From positions 1 to 32,495 of the forward strand of contig NZ_CALHGM010000047.1 of the NCBI RefSeq assembly GCF_938030145.1: a stretch of DNA of 32,495 nt, written 5' to 3'. The notes below the pieces were generated by a model that did no database searches, was not told the origin of the DNA, and was given only the letters and a program-made list of their open reading frames with translations. Source of the DNA: an uncultured Campylobacter sp. GTDB taxonomy: Bacteria > Campylobacterota > Campylobacteria > Campylobacterales > Campylobacteraceae. Shown here one piece after another: positions 8,220 through 15,667 of this stretch (position 1 is its first letter; every line of letters starts with the position of its first letter). The position numbers were made by a program, and so were the translations under genes.

Positions 8220-8225
8220 TATAAT
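8220..8225 (+). promoter_or_regulatory. TATAAT -10 box for the 8252 gene
   Basis: A perfect TATAAT lies in a very AT-rich stretch, 27 bases before the ATG. It is followed by AAGGAGAG at about 8241-8248, giving a short leader. Confidence 0.6.
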
Positions 8226-8251
8226 TATCAAAATTTTTCCAAGGAGAGAGG

Positions 8252-9487
8252 ATGAAAAAGCTCGCTACGATACTTGCGCTGCTCTGTGCGGCGGCGTTTG
8301 CCAAGGAGTATGAGTATATAGTGCAAAGTATGAGCTACAGCTCACTCGGGGAGCGCAAGGAGAGCACGCACCTAAGCTACGACGCGGCGGCGCGCAAGCT
8401 GGAGCAGATAAGAGATACGAACTCCTCGGACGGCCTAGGCTCTAGCTACAAAGAGATCAGCTACTTTGACGAAAAGGGGAATATGGTTAAATTTGAAGTA
8501 TTTAACCTCGATCTTAAAAGCGGCAAGTGGAAAAAAATAGAAGACTACACGGAAAGCATAAAGGGTAATGTCACGACGCGCGAGAGCAATTCGATAGCAG
8601 ATGACGGCACGCGCAATGCGAGCAAAACCGTCTCCAGCTACGACGGCAACGCGACCGAGGACGTGCGATATAAGTTTGTAAAGGGCAAATGGCAGAAAGA
8701 TAGCATGAACAGATCCGTAAAAAACGCGTGGGATAAGGAGGAGCTTACGATAAGCTTCAAATGGGACGGCAAGAGCTGGCAGCCCAAAGATAAGACCGAA
8801 ATTTTCTACGACGCCGTAGGAGAGATGAGCGGATACGTGAGCTACGAGTTTGTAAACGGCGCGTGGCAAAACAGCGAGCGAGAGATGCTTAACGGCGATC
8901 GAAACGGCAGCTACGAGCAGATCCGCAGCACCTTTAAGGACGGCGCGTGGCAAAACGCGACGATGAGTAAGCACGAGCTTGATGCCGCGAAGGGCGAGGG
9001 GATCGTTACGAGCTTCATCTGGAACGACGAGAAGGGCGCGTGGGATAATATGAGCAAACAAACCGTTATCAAGAAGGGGGCGGATCTTAATATAACCTCG
9101 TATCTGTGGGACGAGCGGCTTAAAGAGTGGGTCAAAAGCTACTCAAACGGCGAAATTTACGATAAATCGGGCGAGCGCCCGCTTGAGCAAAGCTACGAAT
9201 CAAATTCCAGTAGCGGCAAATACGTCTATAGCTATGACGAGCGCGGCAGCAATACCGCGATGGATATCTACAAGCTTGACGCGAGCGGCAAATGGGTGCA
9301 AACGGGGCGCTCGGAGACCACTTACGATACCCAAATCCCGGCTGATAGCGTGGGATACGGAGCCGCGCTGATGATGTTTGAGATGCCTAGTATCTACGCG
9401 ATAACGAGCTTTAAGGAATTTAAGATTAAAGACGGCAAATCTGAGCTCATAACGGAAAAGATGTGGAAATATAAAAAGATAAAGTAG
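8252..9487 (+). CDS. Secreted tryptophan-punctuated repeat protein (paralog of 10185 gene)
   Basis: A clean signal peptide (MKKLATILALLCAAAFAKEY) leads into about 390 residues of repeats. Each unit of roughly 35-45 residues has a Gly/Asp-x-Trp turn, such as SGKWKK, KGKWQK, GKSWQP, NGAWQN, DGAWQN, KGAWDN and SGKWVQ. Between the turns are short beta strands and YD-like motifs (FYDAVGEMSG, YSYDERGSN). This resembles exported beta-repeat proteins of the YD or DUF3836 type, but I cannot assign a family with certainty. The C-terminus (YDTQIPADSV..., MWKYKK) aligns with the end of the 464-aa protein at 10185, showing they are paralogs. There is no anchor or enzyme motif. TATAAT and AAGGAGAG precede the start, and a strong hairpin follows the stop. 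Its role is unknown; an adhesion or envelope-surface function is only inferred. Confidence 0.75.
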   Translation: MKKLATILALLCAAAFAKEYEYIVQSMSYSSLGERKESTHLSYDAAARKLEQIRDTNSSDGLGSSYKEISYFDEKGNMVKFEVFNLDLKSGKWKKIEDYTESIKGNVTTRESNSIADDGTRNASKTVSSYDGNATEDVRYKFVKGKWQKDSMNRSVKNAWDKEELTISFKWDGKSWQPKDKTEIFYDAVGEMSGYVSYEFVNGAWQNSEREMLNGDRNGSYEQIRSTFKDGAWQNATMSKHELDAAKGEGIVTSFIWNDEKGAWDNMSKQTVIKKGADLNITSYLWDERLKEWVKSYSNGEIYDKSGERPLEQSYESNSSSGKYVYSYDERGSNTAMDIYKLDASGKWVQTGRSETTYDTQIPADSVGYGAALMMFEMPSIYAITSFKEFKIKDGKSELITEKMWKYKKIK

Positions 9488-9498
9488 CGTTTGAAGAT

Positions 9499-9535
9499 GC
9501 GCAGATAAAATTTCGCGGCTAAATTTTATCTGCGC
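9499..9535. terminator. Perfect 15-bp stem-loop after the 8252 gene
   Basis: GCGCAGATAAAATTT and its exact reverse complement AAATTTTATCTGCGC flank a 7-base loop (CGCGGCT), starting 11 bases after the stop of the 8252 gene. A terminator or mRNA-stabilising hairpin is likely. There is no T-run after it, so a rho-independent role is uncertain. Confidence 0.5.
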
Positions 9536-9722
9536 GGCCTTACGCGAACGTCGCGGTTAAATTTAGCAGGCGCGGCGCTATTTTATGCAGACGCGGCGTC
9601 GCGCAAGCTATGCGGTTAAATTTAGCTAGCGCGGGAGTATTTGCGCGCCGCGTAAATTTTAAAATTTAATCCTACGCCGCGGCAGGTCCGCACGCAACGG
9701 CGGCAAAAGGAAAGGTTAAAAA

Positions 9723-10151
9723 ATGGTTTTAATCAGAGCGGCAAGGGCGGCTATTTCGGCTTTAATTTCGGCGAGTATCTGTTTCGGCGCCGTAGAAGCG
9801 CAAGATCGCGGCGCGGCAAGCGGACAAAAACAGACGATAGGGAGCGGCGAAAGAGATGACCAGACGCCCGCAGGCAAGCAAAGTAGCGAAATAAGCGCAA
9901 CAAAGCACGCAGACAAGCAAAGCGACGAGGCAAAAAATTTTAAAATCAAAAAGCGCTATTTTCGCAGCTGTTCGTGCCTACACAAACAAAAATCAAAGGG
10001 CTCCGTCTATCTCTACGATGAAATTTCGCAAGATCAAGCCGAAAAATCGGCGAGCTATTTCATCGGCTATTTCAAAGAGGGCAAGCTAAGCCGTTATGAG
10101 AAAATTTACGAAGGCGAGAGAGCTTTTTCGAGCGAGGATATAAAGCGATAA
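9723..10151 (+). CDS. Small secreted hypothetical protein
   Basis: The 142-aa product begins with a weak signal peptide (MVLIRAARAAISALISASIC followed by FGAVEA). A low-complexity linker follows at about residues 27-70, rich in Gln, Ser, Lys and Asp. The C-terminal half looks folded: RYFRSCSCLHKQKSKG, SVYLYDEISQDQAEKSASYF, then IGYFKEGKLSRYEKIYEG. The CSC motif could form a disulfide or bind a metal. I do not recognise the family. AAGGAAAGG precedes the ATG, and the next secreted gene starts 33 bases after the stop, so both are probably on one transcript. About 230 bases upstream hold no gene, only the hairpin and two copies of GCGGTTAAATTTAGC. Confidence 0.6.
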   Translation: MVLIRAARAAISALISASICFGAVEAQDRGAASGQKQTIGSGERDDQTPAGKQSSEISATKHADKQSDEAKNFKIKKRYFRSCSCLHKQKSKGSVYLYDEISQDQAEKSASYFIGYFKEGKLSRYEKIYEGERAFSSEDIKR

Positions 10152-10184
10152 ACGCGATTTAAAATTTAGATAAAAGGAGCGGTC

Positions 10185-11579
10185 ATGAGAGGTGTTTTTA
10201 AAATTTCACCCGAGGGTGTGGCAGATTTTGCAGCGGCAAATTTAAAGGCGCGAGCGGTTATTTCGACGGACGCTTTTGGGGCGCGGACGGCAGTTTTGGC
10301 AGGCTCTATTTTGGCGGCGACGTTAGCTCTCGCTGTGCCTGCGGGCGCGACCGAGACGGCAGCAAAACACGCGGCGGCGGATAAAATTTGCCTACAAAAA
10401 ACGAGCTACAAAACAGAGGGCGGCGCCGTGCCGCGCTACGAATATGAAGTGAGCCAAAACTACGATGCCAAAACCCACCGCCTAGAAAAAATCTACAAAA
10501 AGAGCAGCAAAGAGGGAGCGTCCGTATCGAAAAGCTTTAGCAAATTTGACGAAAGCGGCGAGCGCGAGATCGAAAATGTCGAATACGACTGGGACGCGGA
10601 TACAAACAAATTTCGCGAAACGGCGATGAGCAAGCAGGAGATCGCAAAGGACGGCTCGAAAATTTATTTTAGTCTGCAAAAGGACGGCAAGCCATACGAG
10701 GGTGAAAAAGCCGTCGAAAAGCGCGAGGGTAAAACGGAAATTTTACAAAATTTCACGCTAAAAAAGGGCAGATGGACGCCGACACACCTTACTAAAAGAA
10801 TTGTCGACGAAAACGACAGAAACAATTTCGTAGCGACCTATGAATGGAGCGCCAAAGCGAAAAAATGGGTGCCGTACGAAAAATCTATATATCACTACAA
10901 CGGCGACGCTTACGCGGGCTCCGAAGGCTACGCGTGGCGCGGCAAATGGGTACCGCTTACAAAACACACCGTCTTTACGGCGGCGGACGGGACGCGCAGC
11001 GAGATAAATTTTATATGGAAGGACGACACATGGCAGCGCGATGAAAAGATCTTGCGCAAAATCGAGCCTAAGTATAGGCGCTTTAGCGAGCTAAGATCGC
11101 GCTGGGATGCCGCAAAAGGCGAGTGGAGGGAGTACTACAAAAACGTGCACGAGGAGACCGATGAAAGCAGACCGCTACGCGAGCAAACCGTGCTTTGGCG
11201 CGAGGAATCGCAACGCTGGGAGGTCGTGTTTGAAAACGAGCTTAGCTACGACGCGCGCGGCAACGTGATAAAAAATCGCACGGCCTCCGATGGCAAGCAG
11301 TACGAGTACATCTACGACTACGACGAAGCGGGCAATAACATCTCGATCATCCTGCGCGAGCCTGATGAGAACGGCAAATGGCACGAAACGCAAAAGACGC
11401 AAAACGTCTTTGAGCGAGACATTTTAGCGCACGACGTCCTGGATCGCGGCTTCATCGGTGACTACATAGCCGCGGGCGAAAACGCGATCAAAAGCAGCAA
11501 GCAGTATTTTCTAAAGGACGGCGAGTTTAAGCTAAACGAAACTCGCGAGTGGGTTTACGGCAAATGCGAGCCGCAATAA
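10185..11579 (+). CDS. Exported tryptophan-punctuated repeat protein with an extended N-terminus
   Basis: The 464-aa product is a paralog of the 8252 protein: it has KGRWTP, AKKWVP, RGKWVP, DDTWQR, KGEWRE, SQRWEV and NGKWHE turns and a YDYDEAGNN motif, and the ends align (DILAHDVLD, EWVYGK). The N-terminus is unusual. About 34 mostly polar residues precede a hydrophobic segment at 36-52 (AVLAGSILAATLALAVP) that ends in AGA, so it looks like an extended signal peptide or a membrane anchor. The ATG is supported by AAAAGGAGCGGTC. Two cysteines, one near the mature start and one at the C-terminus (KICLQ, GKCEPQ), could bridge the ends. It lies in one direction with the 9723 and 11596 genes. Function unknown. 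Confidence 0.72.
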   Translation: MRGVFKISPEGVADFAAANLKARAVISTDAFGARTAVLAGSILAATLALAVPAGATETAAKHAAADKICLQKTSYKTEGGAVPRYEYEVSQNYDAKTHRLEKIYKKSSKEGASVSKSFSKFDESGEREIENVEYDWDADTNKFRETAMSKQEIAKDGSKIYFSLQKDGKPYEGEKAVEKREGKTEILQNFTLKKGRWTPTHLTKRIVDENDRNNFVATYEWSAKAKKWVPYEKSIYHYNGDAYAGSEGYAWRGKWVPLTKHTVFTAADGTRSEINFIWKDDTWQRDEKILRKIEPKYRRFSELRSRWDAAKGEWREYYKNVHEETDESRPLREQTVLWREESQRWEVVFENELSYDARGNVIKNRTASDGKQYEYIYDYDEAGNNISIILREPDENGKWHETQKTQNVFERDILAHDVLDRGFIGDYIAAGENAIKSSKQYFLKDGEFKLNETREWVYGKCEPQ

Positions 11580-11595
11580 AATTTAGAAAAGCCTC

Positions 11596-12334
11596 ATGAA
11601 CGAGCCTTATATCGTTAAAATTTCAGATAGCGACGCGATGATGTTCGGCTGCGAAGCAGACGAGCGGGTGCGCGGGCTTAAAATGCGGCGCAAAAGACGG
11701 GCGAGACGTCGCTGAGATCGACGTGCCCGAAGAAGGCTGGACGAGATACCTAGGCACCGACGGCGAGATCAAGGAGGTCGCATTTTTCACGGCGTTTTTC
11801 TCCAAGCGGTTCCGCCCGCACCCAAAAGATGGCGAAAAGATCGGCTTCGTGCTTACCAAAAAGAGCGGCGAACGCATACCGATAAGGCTCGGCGATATGT
11901 ATAAGGCGGCAGATGGCGCATTCGCGCTCGCGGGTCTCGACGCGCAGAGCGACGTATGGGACGGAGACGAAGAGCTGCGCAGAGCGAAACGGGTGAAATT
12001 TTATAAATTTCAAGAAGGCAGCGTCAAAGTAACCGACTATGAGGCGCAAGGCGGGCTTTGCGAGGCGTTTTACGCAGGCGAAAAGATAAGCGTCAAAAGC
12101 GTGCTAAGCCGCCACGCGAGCAATGCAGACGGAGCTAGCGGCGAAATTTCCACCGTGCAGACGCAGGGCGAAATTTCGCGCGACGCCGTCAAGGCTTTAA
12201 ACTCGCGGGAAAAACCCTTGCCGCAAGGCTCTAGCAAAAATTTAGCGAACAAAAATAGCTCCGCGCAAAAAACCGATAGCGAGGCGTTAAAATCAGAGAC
12301 GGAGGCGTTAAAAGACATCATCTGCTATAGATAA
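11596..12334 (+). pseudogene. Hypothetical protein, probably frameshifted near 11680
   Basis: An ATG at 11596, 16 bases after the previous stop, opens a good-looking frame (MNEPYIVKISDSDAMMFGCE, then ADERVRGLK). It then turns into arginine-rich nonsense (MRRKRRARRR) and stops at 11713-11715. Dropping one A from the AAAA run at 11680-11683 joins it to CGAKDGRDVAEIDVPEEGWT and the long frame that ends at 12334. The joined product would be about 245 aa. If the sequence is correct, only a GTG at 11723 could start the rest, and it has no ribosome site. The tail is low complexity (Ser, Lys, Glu). There is no signal peptide and I do not recognise the family. It probably belongs to the transcript of the upstream secreted genes. 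Confidence 0.5.
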
Positions 12335-12379
12335 AAACAAAGTCGATTGAAATTTCAGTTTAATGAGTGAAAATTTTGC

Positions 12380-12385
12380 TAAAAT
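12380..12385 (+). promoter_or_regulatory. Candidate extended -10 box for the ecotin gene
   Basis: TTTTGCTAAAAT contains a TAAAAT -10 preceded by TG-like and T-rich bases, 34 bases before the ATG at 12419. AAGGAG at about 12407 follows. It is assigned by position only. Confidence 0.4.
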
Positions 12386-12418
12386 TTTAAATAAAAATAT
12401 CTTTTTAAGGAGTAAAAA

Positions 12419-12844
12419 ATGAGAAAAAGCGTATTTTTCTTTTTGTTGCCACTGTTTTTGTTCGGCGGCGAGGCGCAAAAGCAGCTAAACGTCTTTGAGC
12501 TAACGCCGTCAAAGATGCCGCCGCAGCAGTTTAAGGTCGAAGCGGTCTTTTCAAAAGAGATCAAAGCCGACTGCAACGACGCGTATCTGATCGGCGGCAA
12601 AATAGAGCAAAAAGAGGGCGCGGACGGGCTTTATTACGAGTTTAGCGGCGGCAACGAGCTTGCTCAAACGCTGATGCTGTGCAAAACCGAGAAGCAAAAA
12701 AAATGGGTCTATTATGAGCTCACGCATCCATTCGCCTACGATGGCGGCGAAATTAGAATTTTAGCGCCCAAAGACGTTAAGGTCGAGCTTAAAATTTACG
12801 AACTCATAGAGAGCAAAGAGCCTAAAATCCGCAAGATGAAATAA
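12419..12844 (+). CDS. eco: Ecotin-family serine protease inhibitor
   Basis: A periplasmic inhibitor of trypsin-fold proteases. A signal peptide covers about residues 1-16 (MRKSVFFFLLPLFLFG). The mature part follows ecotin: VFELTPSKMP, KVEAVF, KADCNDAYLIGGKIEQ, LYYEF, QTLMLCKT and IRILAPKDVKVELKIYE. Cys52 and Cys88 correspond to the disulfide that braces the reactive loop in E. coli ecotin. Counting back from Cys88 puts Leu85 at P1, where E. coli has Met84, so elastase- and chymotrypsin-like targets are plausible. At 141 aa its length is normal. AAGGAG precedes the start and transcription appears independent. In oral bacteria such inhibitors may blunt neutrophil elastase, which is an inference here. 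The neighbouring genes are mostly exported proteins. Confidence 0.87.
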   Translation: MRKSVFFFLLPLFLFGGEAQKQLNVFELTPSKMPPQQFKVEAVFSKEIKADCNDAYLIGGKIEQKEGADGLYYEFSGGNELAQTLMLCKTEKQKKWVYYELTHPFAYDGGEIRILAPKDVKVELKIYELIESKEPKIRKMK

Positions 12845-13031
12845 TTTCGCAAGAAGCAGGGCGGACCGAGCTTATGCGTGGCGGAATTCTACGACACATC
12901 TGCCGCGCAATGGATCTTTCATCGCGCAATAGGTTTGTGCGCAGGCGAGATAAATTCTACGGCGCAAGACAAATTTTCTACGGAGAAGAATGGAATTTCG
13001 GCATCAATGGGTCGTTTGGTTAAAATTTCAG

Positions 13032-13037
13032 TATAAT
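13032..13037 (+). promoter_or_regulatory. TATAAT -10 box for the YbaK-like gene
   Basis: A perfect TATAAT lies 22 bases before the ATG at 13060, with AAGGAGAG at 13049-13056 between them, so the leader would be short. Confidence 0.6.
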
Positions 13038-13059
13038 TTTGCAAAAATAAGGAGAGAGC

Positions 13060-13761
13060 ATGTCAGAGAGAATTTTTGAAAGCTTAAAAGAGCTTTTGAC
13101 GCAGCAGGGGGCGCGCTTCCGCGTCATAGCTCACGAAAGCGCGGGCACCTCCGCCGAAGTCGCCAAAATCCGCGGCACGCAGCTAGGACAAGGCGCAAAG
13201 GCGCTGGTTTGCACGATCAAGGGCTTTAAGGATGGGCAAATTTCTTTTTCGCAAAATTTAAATTTAGCAAGCGCCGATGACGCGCAAAATCTCGACGCTT
13301 CCGCCCTTGTGAGCGCTCAAGGCTGCGAAAACGGCGCCTGCGCGGGAAATTTAGCTTTAACCGCCGATCAAATCTGCGCAAACGTACCGCAGCAGCTGAA
13401 GCTTCCTAGCGACAAACCCGCGGGTAGAAACGGCAGAATTTACGTCCTAGCGGTCTTCGCAGCCGATCATAAAACCGATCTAAAGCGCTTGGCAGAGGGG
13501 CTCGGCGGCACGAAAGCATCGCTCGTAAGCTCCGATGAAGTGGGCGATCTCACGGACTGCGTCATCGGCTCGGTGCCGCCGTTTAGCTTCCACGACAAAC
13601 TGCTGCTAATCGTCGATCCGTCGCTGTTCGGACGCTTTGATGAGATCGCTTTCAACGCGGGCTTGCTCGATCACTCGATCATTTTAAACGCGCGGGATTA
13701 CGCGCGCATCGCAGCGCCGCGCATCGTTAGCTTCACCGAAGAGGCTACGGAAGACGAATAG
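13060..13761 (+). CDS. YbaK/ProX-type aminoacyl-tRNA deacylase with a large insertion
   Basis: The fold of trans-acting editing factors that hydrolyse mischarged tRNA (for example Ala- or Cys-tRNAPro). The first part, ARFRVIAHESAGTSAEVAKI then GTQLGQGAKALVC, carries the conserved lysine of the AKALV motif (K47). The second part has YVLAVFAADHKTDLKRLAE, then GSVPPFSFHDKLLLIVDPSL and AFNAGLLDHSIILNARDY. Between them, residues about 61-125 are an Ala/Asn/Gln-rich insertion with three cysteines (GCENGACAG and ICAN) that ordinary 155-170 aa members lack, giving 233 aa. The frame is continuous across it, so it is not a sequencing join. TATAAT and AAGGAGAG precede the ATG. The amino acid edited cannot be read from the sequence. 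Confidence 0.82.
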   Translation: MSERIFESLKELLTQQGARFRVIAHESAGTSAEVAKIRGTQLGQGAKALVCTIKGFKDGQISFSQNLNLASADDAQNLDASALVSAQGCENGACAGNLALTADQICANVPQQLKLPSDKPAGRNGRIYVLAVFAADHKTDLKRLAEGLGGTKASLVSSDEVGDLTDCVIGSVPPFSFHDKLLLIVDPSLFGRFDEIAFNAGLLDHSIILNARDYARIAAPRIVSFTEEATEDE

Positions 13762-13911
13762 CCGCGCATCGTCCGTTTCACACAAGAAGAAAACTCGGAT
13801 TAAATTAATCCAAAAGCAAGGGCAGAAAAAGACAGCGCGAGAGTTGGTTGTAAAAAGGGCGCTTTGATTTTTGATCTTTTTTTCTTCATATTAAGGCTTT
13901 AAAATTTGCAG

Positions 13912-13917
13912 TATGAT
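13912..13917 (+). promoter_or_regulatory. TATGAT -10 box for the 13959 gene
   Basis: TTTGCAGTATGATCAG holds TATGAT 42 bases before the ATG. The sequence around it resembles the region before the YbaK-like gene (TTTCAGTATAAT). GAGGAGGG provides the ribosome site. Confidence 0.45.
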
Positions 13918-13958
13918 CAGAAGCAAAGAGGTCACGACCGAAACGAGGAGGGAATGTT

Positions 13959-14576
13959 ATGAAGAAGGTGTGGATATTTTTGCTGTGCCTACTTGCGCTA
14001 TGCGGCTTGGAAAATGCCGCAGTCAAGGAAGACGATGCGCCGCGACCGGAGATTTATCAGAGTATGAAAGATATTTACGACGATCTACCGATCGCGCAAC
14101 TACCAATGCGCTATCCGGGAGAAATTTCGCCCTTAGCGGCTATCGATAAAAATTTACTTGATAAAAATGAGCTGTTTTCGTTCGCAAAGGAGAATTTTTT
14201 AATCGACAATCTAAGCGCGTATTGGGAGAGGATCAAAGACATAAGGGCTTGTCGTTTGCCAAAAAAGAGCGCCAAAACAATTCTGCTAAGGCTTTATCTG
14301 GGGGATTTCCAAGATAGCAAGCACGGGCACGAATATATTTTTATGTGCCTTTTAAACAACGCATTTCGTATAAGTGATTGTCGCGAAATTTACGCCGATT
14401 ACGTGCACTGCGGTAAAAGCAAGCCGCCGATGCGCGCCAAGCAGGAGTTCGTCATCGACGCCGATTTACGCTGTACAGTAACAACGCACTACTATACTTT
14501 AGATGGCGGTAAGGAGCTGCACAGAAATGCCTGCGTGCACGAAATAAAAAACGGCGCGATCGTTACTAAGGATTAA
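13959..14576 (+). CDS. Secreted hypothetical protein
   Basis: A strongly hydrophobic signal peptide (MKKVWIFLLCLLALCGLENA) leads into a 185-residue domain that I do not recognise. The signal's cysteine context (LALC) is not a proper lipobox, so a soluble periplasmic protein is more likely than a lipoprotein. The mature part has four or five cysteines (RACRLP, FMCLLN, SDCREIY, HCGKSK, LRCTVTT, ACVHEI) that could pair as disulfides. The C-terminal strands DADLRCTVTTHYYTLDGGKE and HEIKNGAIVTKD suggest a beta-rich end. GAGGAGGGAATGTT fixes the start. It is the last gene of the secreted-protein run and has no obvious operon partner; about 460 bases without a convincing gene follow. Confidence 0.68.
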   Translation: MKKVWIFLLCLLALCGLENAAVKEDDAPRPEIYQSMKDIYDDLPIAQLPMRYPGEISPLAAIDKNLLDKNELFSFAKENFLIDNLSAYWERIKDIRACRLPKKSAKTILLRLYLGDFQDSKHGHEYIFMCLLNNAFRISDCREIYADYVHCGKSKPPMRAKQEFVIDADLRCTVTTHYYTLDGGKELHRNACVHEIKNGAIVTKD

Positions 14577-15038
14577 AATCCAAGGCGATCTTGCGAGATG
14601 TTTTTGGTCGTAAAGCCGTAAATTCATAAGCAGAGCCGCAAACTGAGACACGAATTTGCTCTATCTATGAGCCCAGCTATTTCAAATCGCGATAAAATAA
14701 CGCTTAGACCGAGCCTCGAATTCATCATATTGATAAGGCACTGTTTCGAGCTGCGCCAAAACGGCTCGTAAATCTTTGGTGCACCGCAGCGTCCCACTAA
14801 GATGCGTCGCCTTACGGAGCATTTTAACGACGAGAGCGCTTTATTGGTTTTGACTTCCTGCAATAAGCTAAATATCAAATCTGAAATTCTTAGCAAGCCC
14901 CGAAAGCAACGAGGATAAAACATCCAAATTTTAAAATTTAAAAATTTTTAAAATAAAAGTGTGAGTTTAAAAAGAATTAATCGCGACGATATCGCATCGC
15001 CGCGACTGAAGAAGGCATCATCGTGCCCGCAAAGGTGC
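14577..15038. other. 460-bp spacer with an ambiguous coding-like patch
   Basis: No supported gene. On the minus strand a 99-codon frame (14923 to 14624) is open but has no ribosome site. A second frame covering about 14834 to 14680 also reads protein-like: MLRKATHLSGTLRCTKDLRA continuing to YQYDEFEARSKRYFIAI and a stop. This may be a decayed gene fragment or a dispersed repeat. Confidence 0.4.
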
Positions 15039-15329
15039 TTATTTCATAGCGCCTTGTTGTTTCATCTGATCCATCATCTGCTTAAATATCTCTTTAGCTT
15101 GTTTGCAAGTGGCCTCTTGCTGCTCCTTAGGAAGTGCGCTGATCTGATCCATAGACTGCTTTTTTTGATCCTCATACATCTTGACCTGCTGCTCTTGACC
15201 CGCTTGTTTGTAGGTATCAACCATCTTATCAAGATCTGCGAAGTACTCTTTGCAGCTATCTGAAAGATCTGCGGCGCTAAGACTTAGCGCAAAGCCAAAA
15301 CTAGCCAAAACTAAAAGTGATTTTTCCAT
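15039..15329 (-). CDS. Small periplasmic protein with paired cysteines (DUF5339-like)
   Basis: A 96-aa product with a signal peptide (MEKSLLVLASFGFALSLSAA). The mature part is about 76 residues, helical and charged, with two cysteines (DSCKEYF and EATCKQAKE) placed to form a disulfide between two helices. It ends in a Met/Gln-rich stretch (KQMMDQMKQQGAMK). This layout matches the small DUF5339-type periplasmic proteins I remember from Campylobacter and Pasteurellaceae, but the assignment is from memory. AAGGAGAG lies before the ATG and a TATACT box about 30 bases upstream, so it is transcribed on its own. A chaperone or metal-related role has no direct support. Confidence 0.7.
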   Translation of the reverse strand: MEKSLLVLASFGFALSLSAADLSDSCKEYFADLDKMVDTYKQAGQEQQVKMYEDQKKQSMDQISALPKEQQEATCKQAKEIFKQMMDQMKQQGAMK

Positions 15330-15667
15330 TTTTCTCTCCTTGTAAAAAATCAGCGAAAGTATATCATTTCGCTTAGTAAATTTGCCTTAAATTTTAATCA
15401 AATACGGCTGTTTTTTTAAATTTATAGCGCTTTTGAAATTCTAAAATTTCACTCTCACCGCGACGCTTACATTTTTTAAAATTTAACTCGTCTTTAAATT
15501 TTAAAATTTAAGCTCGCGATTTCGCAACTTCCGCCGGTGCTTTTTAAAATTTCGCTTCGCAATTTTTAAGCTGCATGCAAACCGCTTTAAGCTACATGCG
15601 GGCAAATTTTAAGCCCTTAGCCGCTTTTTTTAAAATTTCATTTCGTAATTTCGTTACTGCCGCAAAA
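15330..15667. other. 338-bp AT-rich spacer between hisD and a small periplasmic gene
   Basis: Apart from the TATACT box, this stretch holds repeated AAATTTTAAAATTT-type words separated by short GC-rich pieces, including two nearby copies of an AAGC(T)GCATG/AAGCTACATG theme near 15570-15600. I see no open frame with a ribosome site and no RNA gene. Confidence 0.5.
15358..15363 (-). promoter_or_regulatory. TATACT -10 box (minus strand) for the 15039-15329 gene
   Basis: The coding strand reads GATATACTTTCG about 29 bases before the ATG, with AAGGAGAG between. It is a good -10 by position and sequence. Confidence 0.5.

Noticed and set aside
8435..9061. Long open frame on the minus strand inside the 8252 gene
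   Set aside because: The plus-strand gene has a promoter, ribosome site, signal peptide and paralog. The minus frame has none and is a shadow of GC-rich codons.
13959..14020. Lipoprotein signal in the 13959 protein
   Set aside because: The residue before the candidate cysteine is leucine, which does not fit a lipobox.
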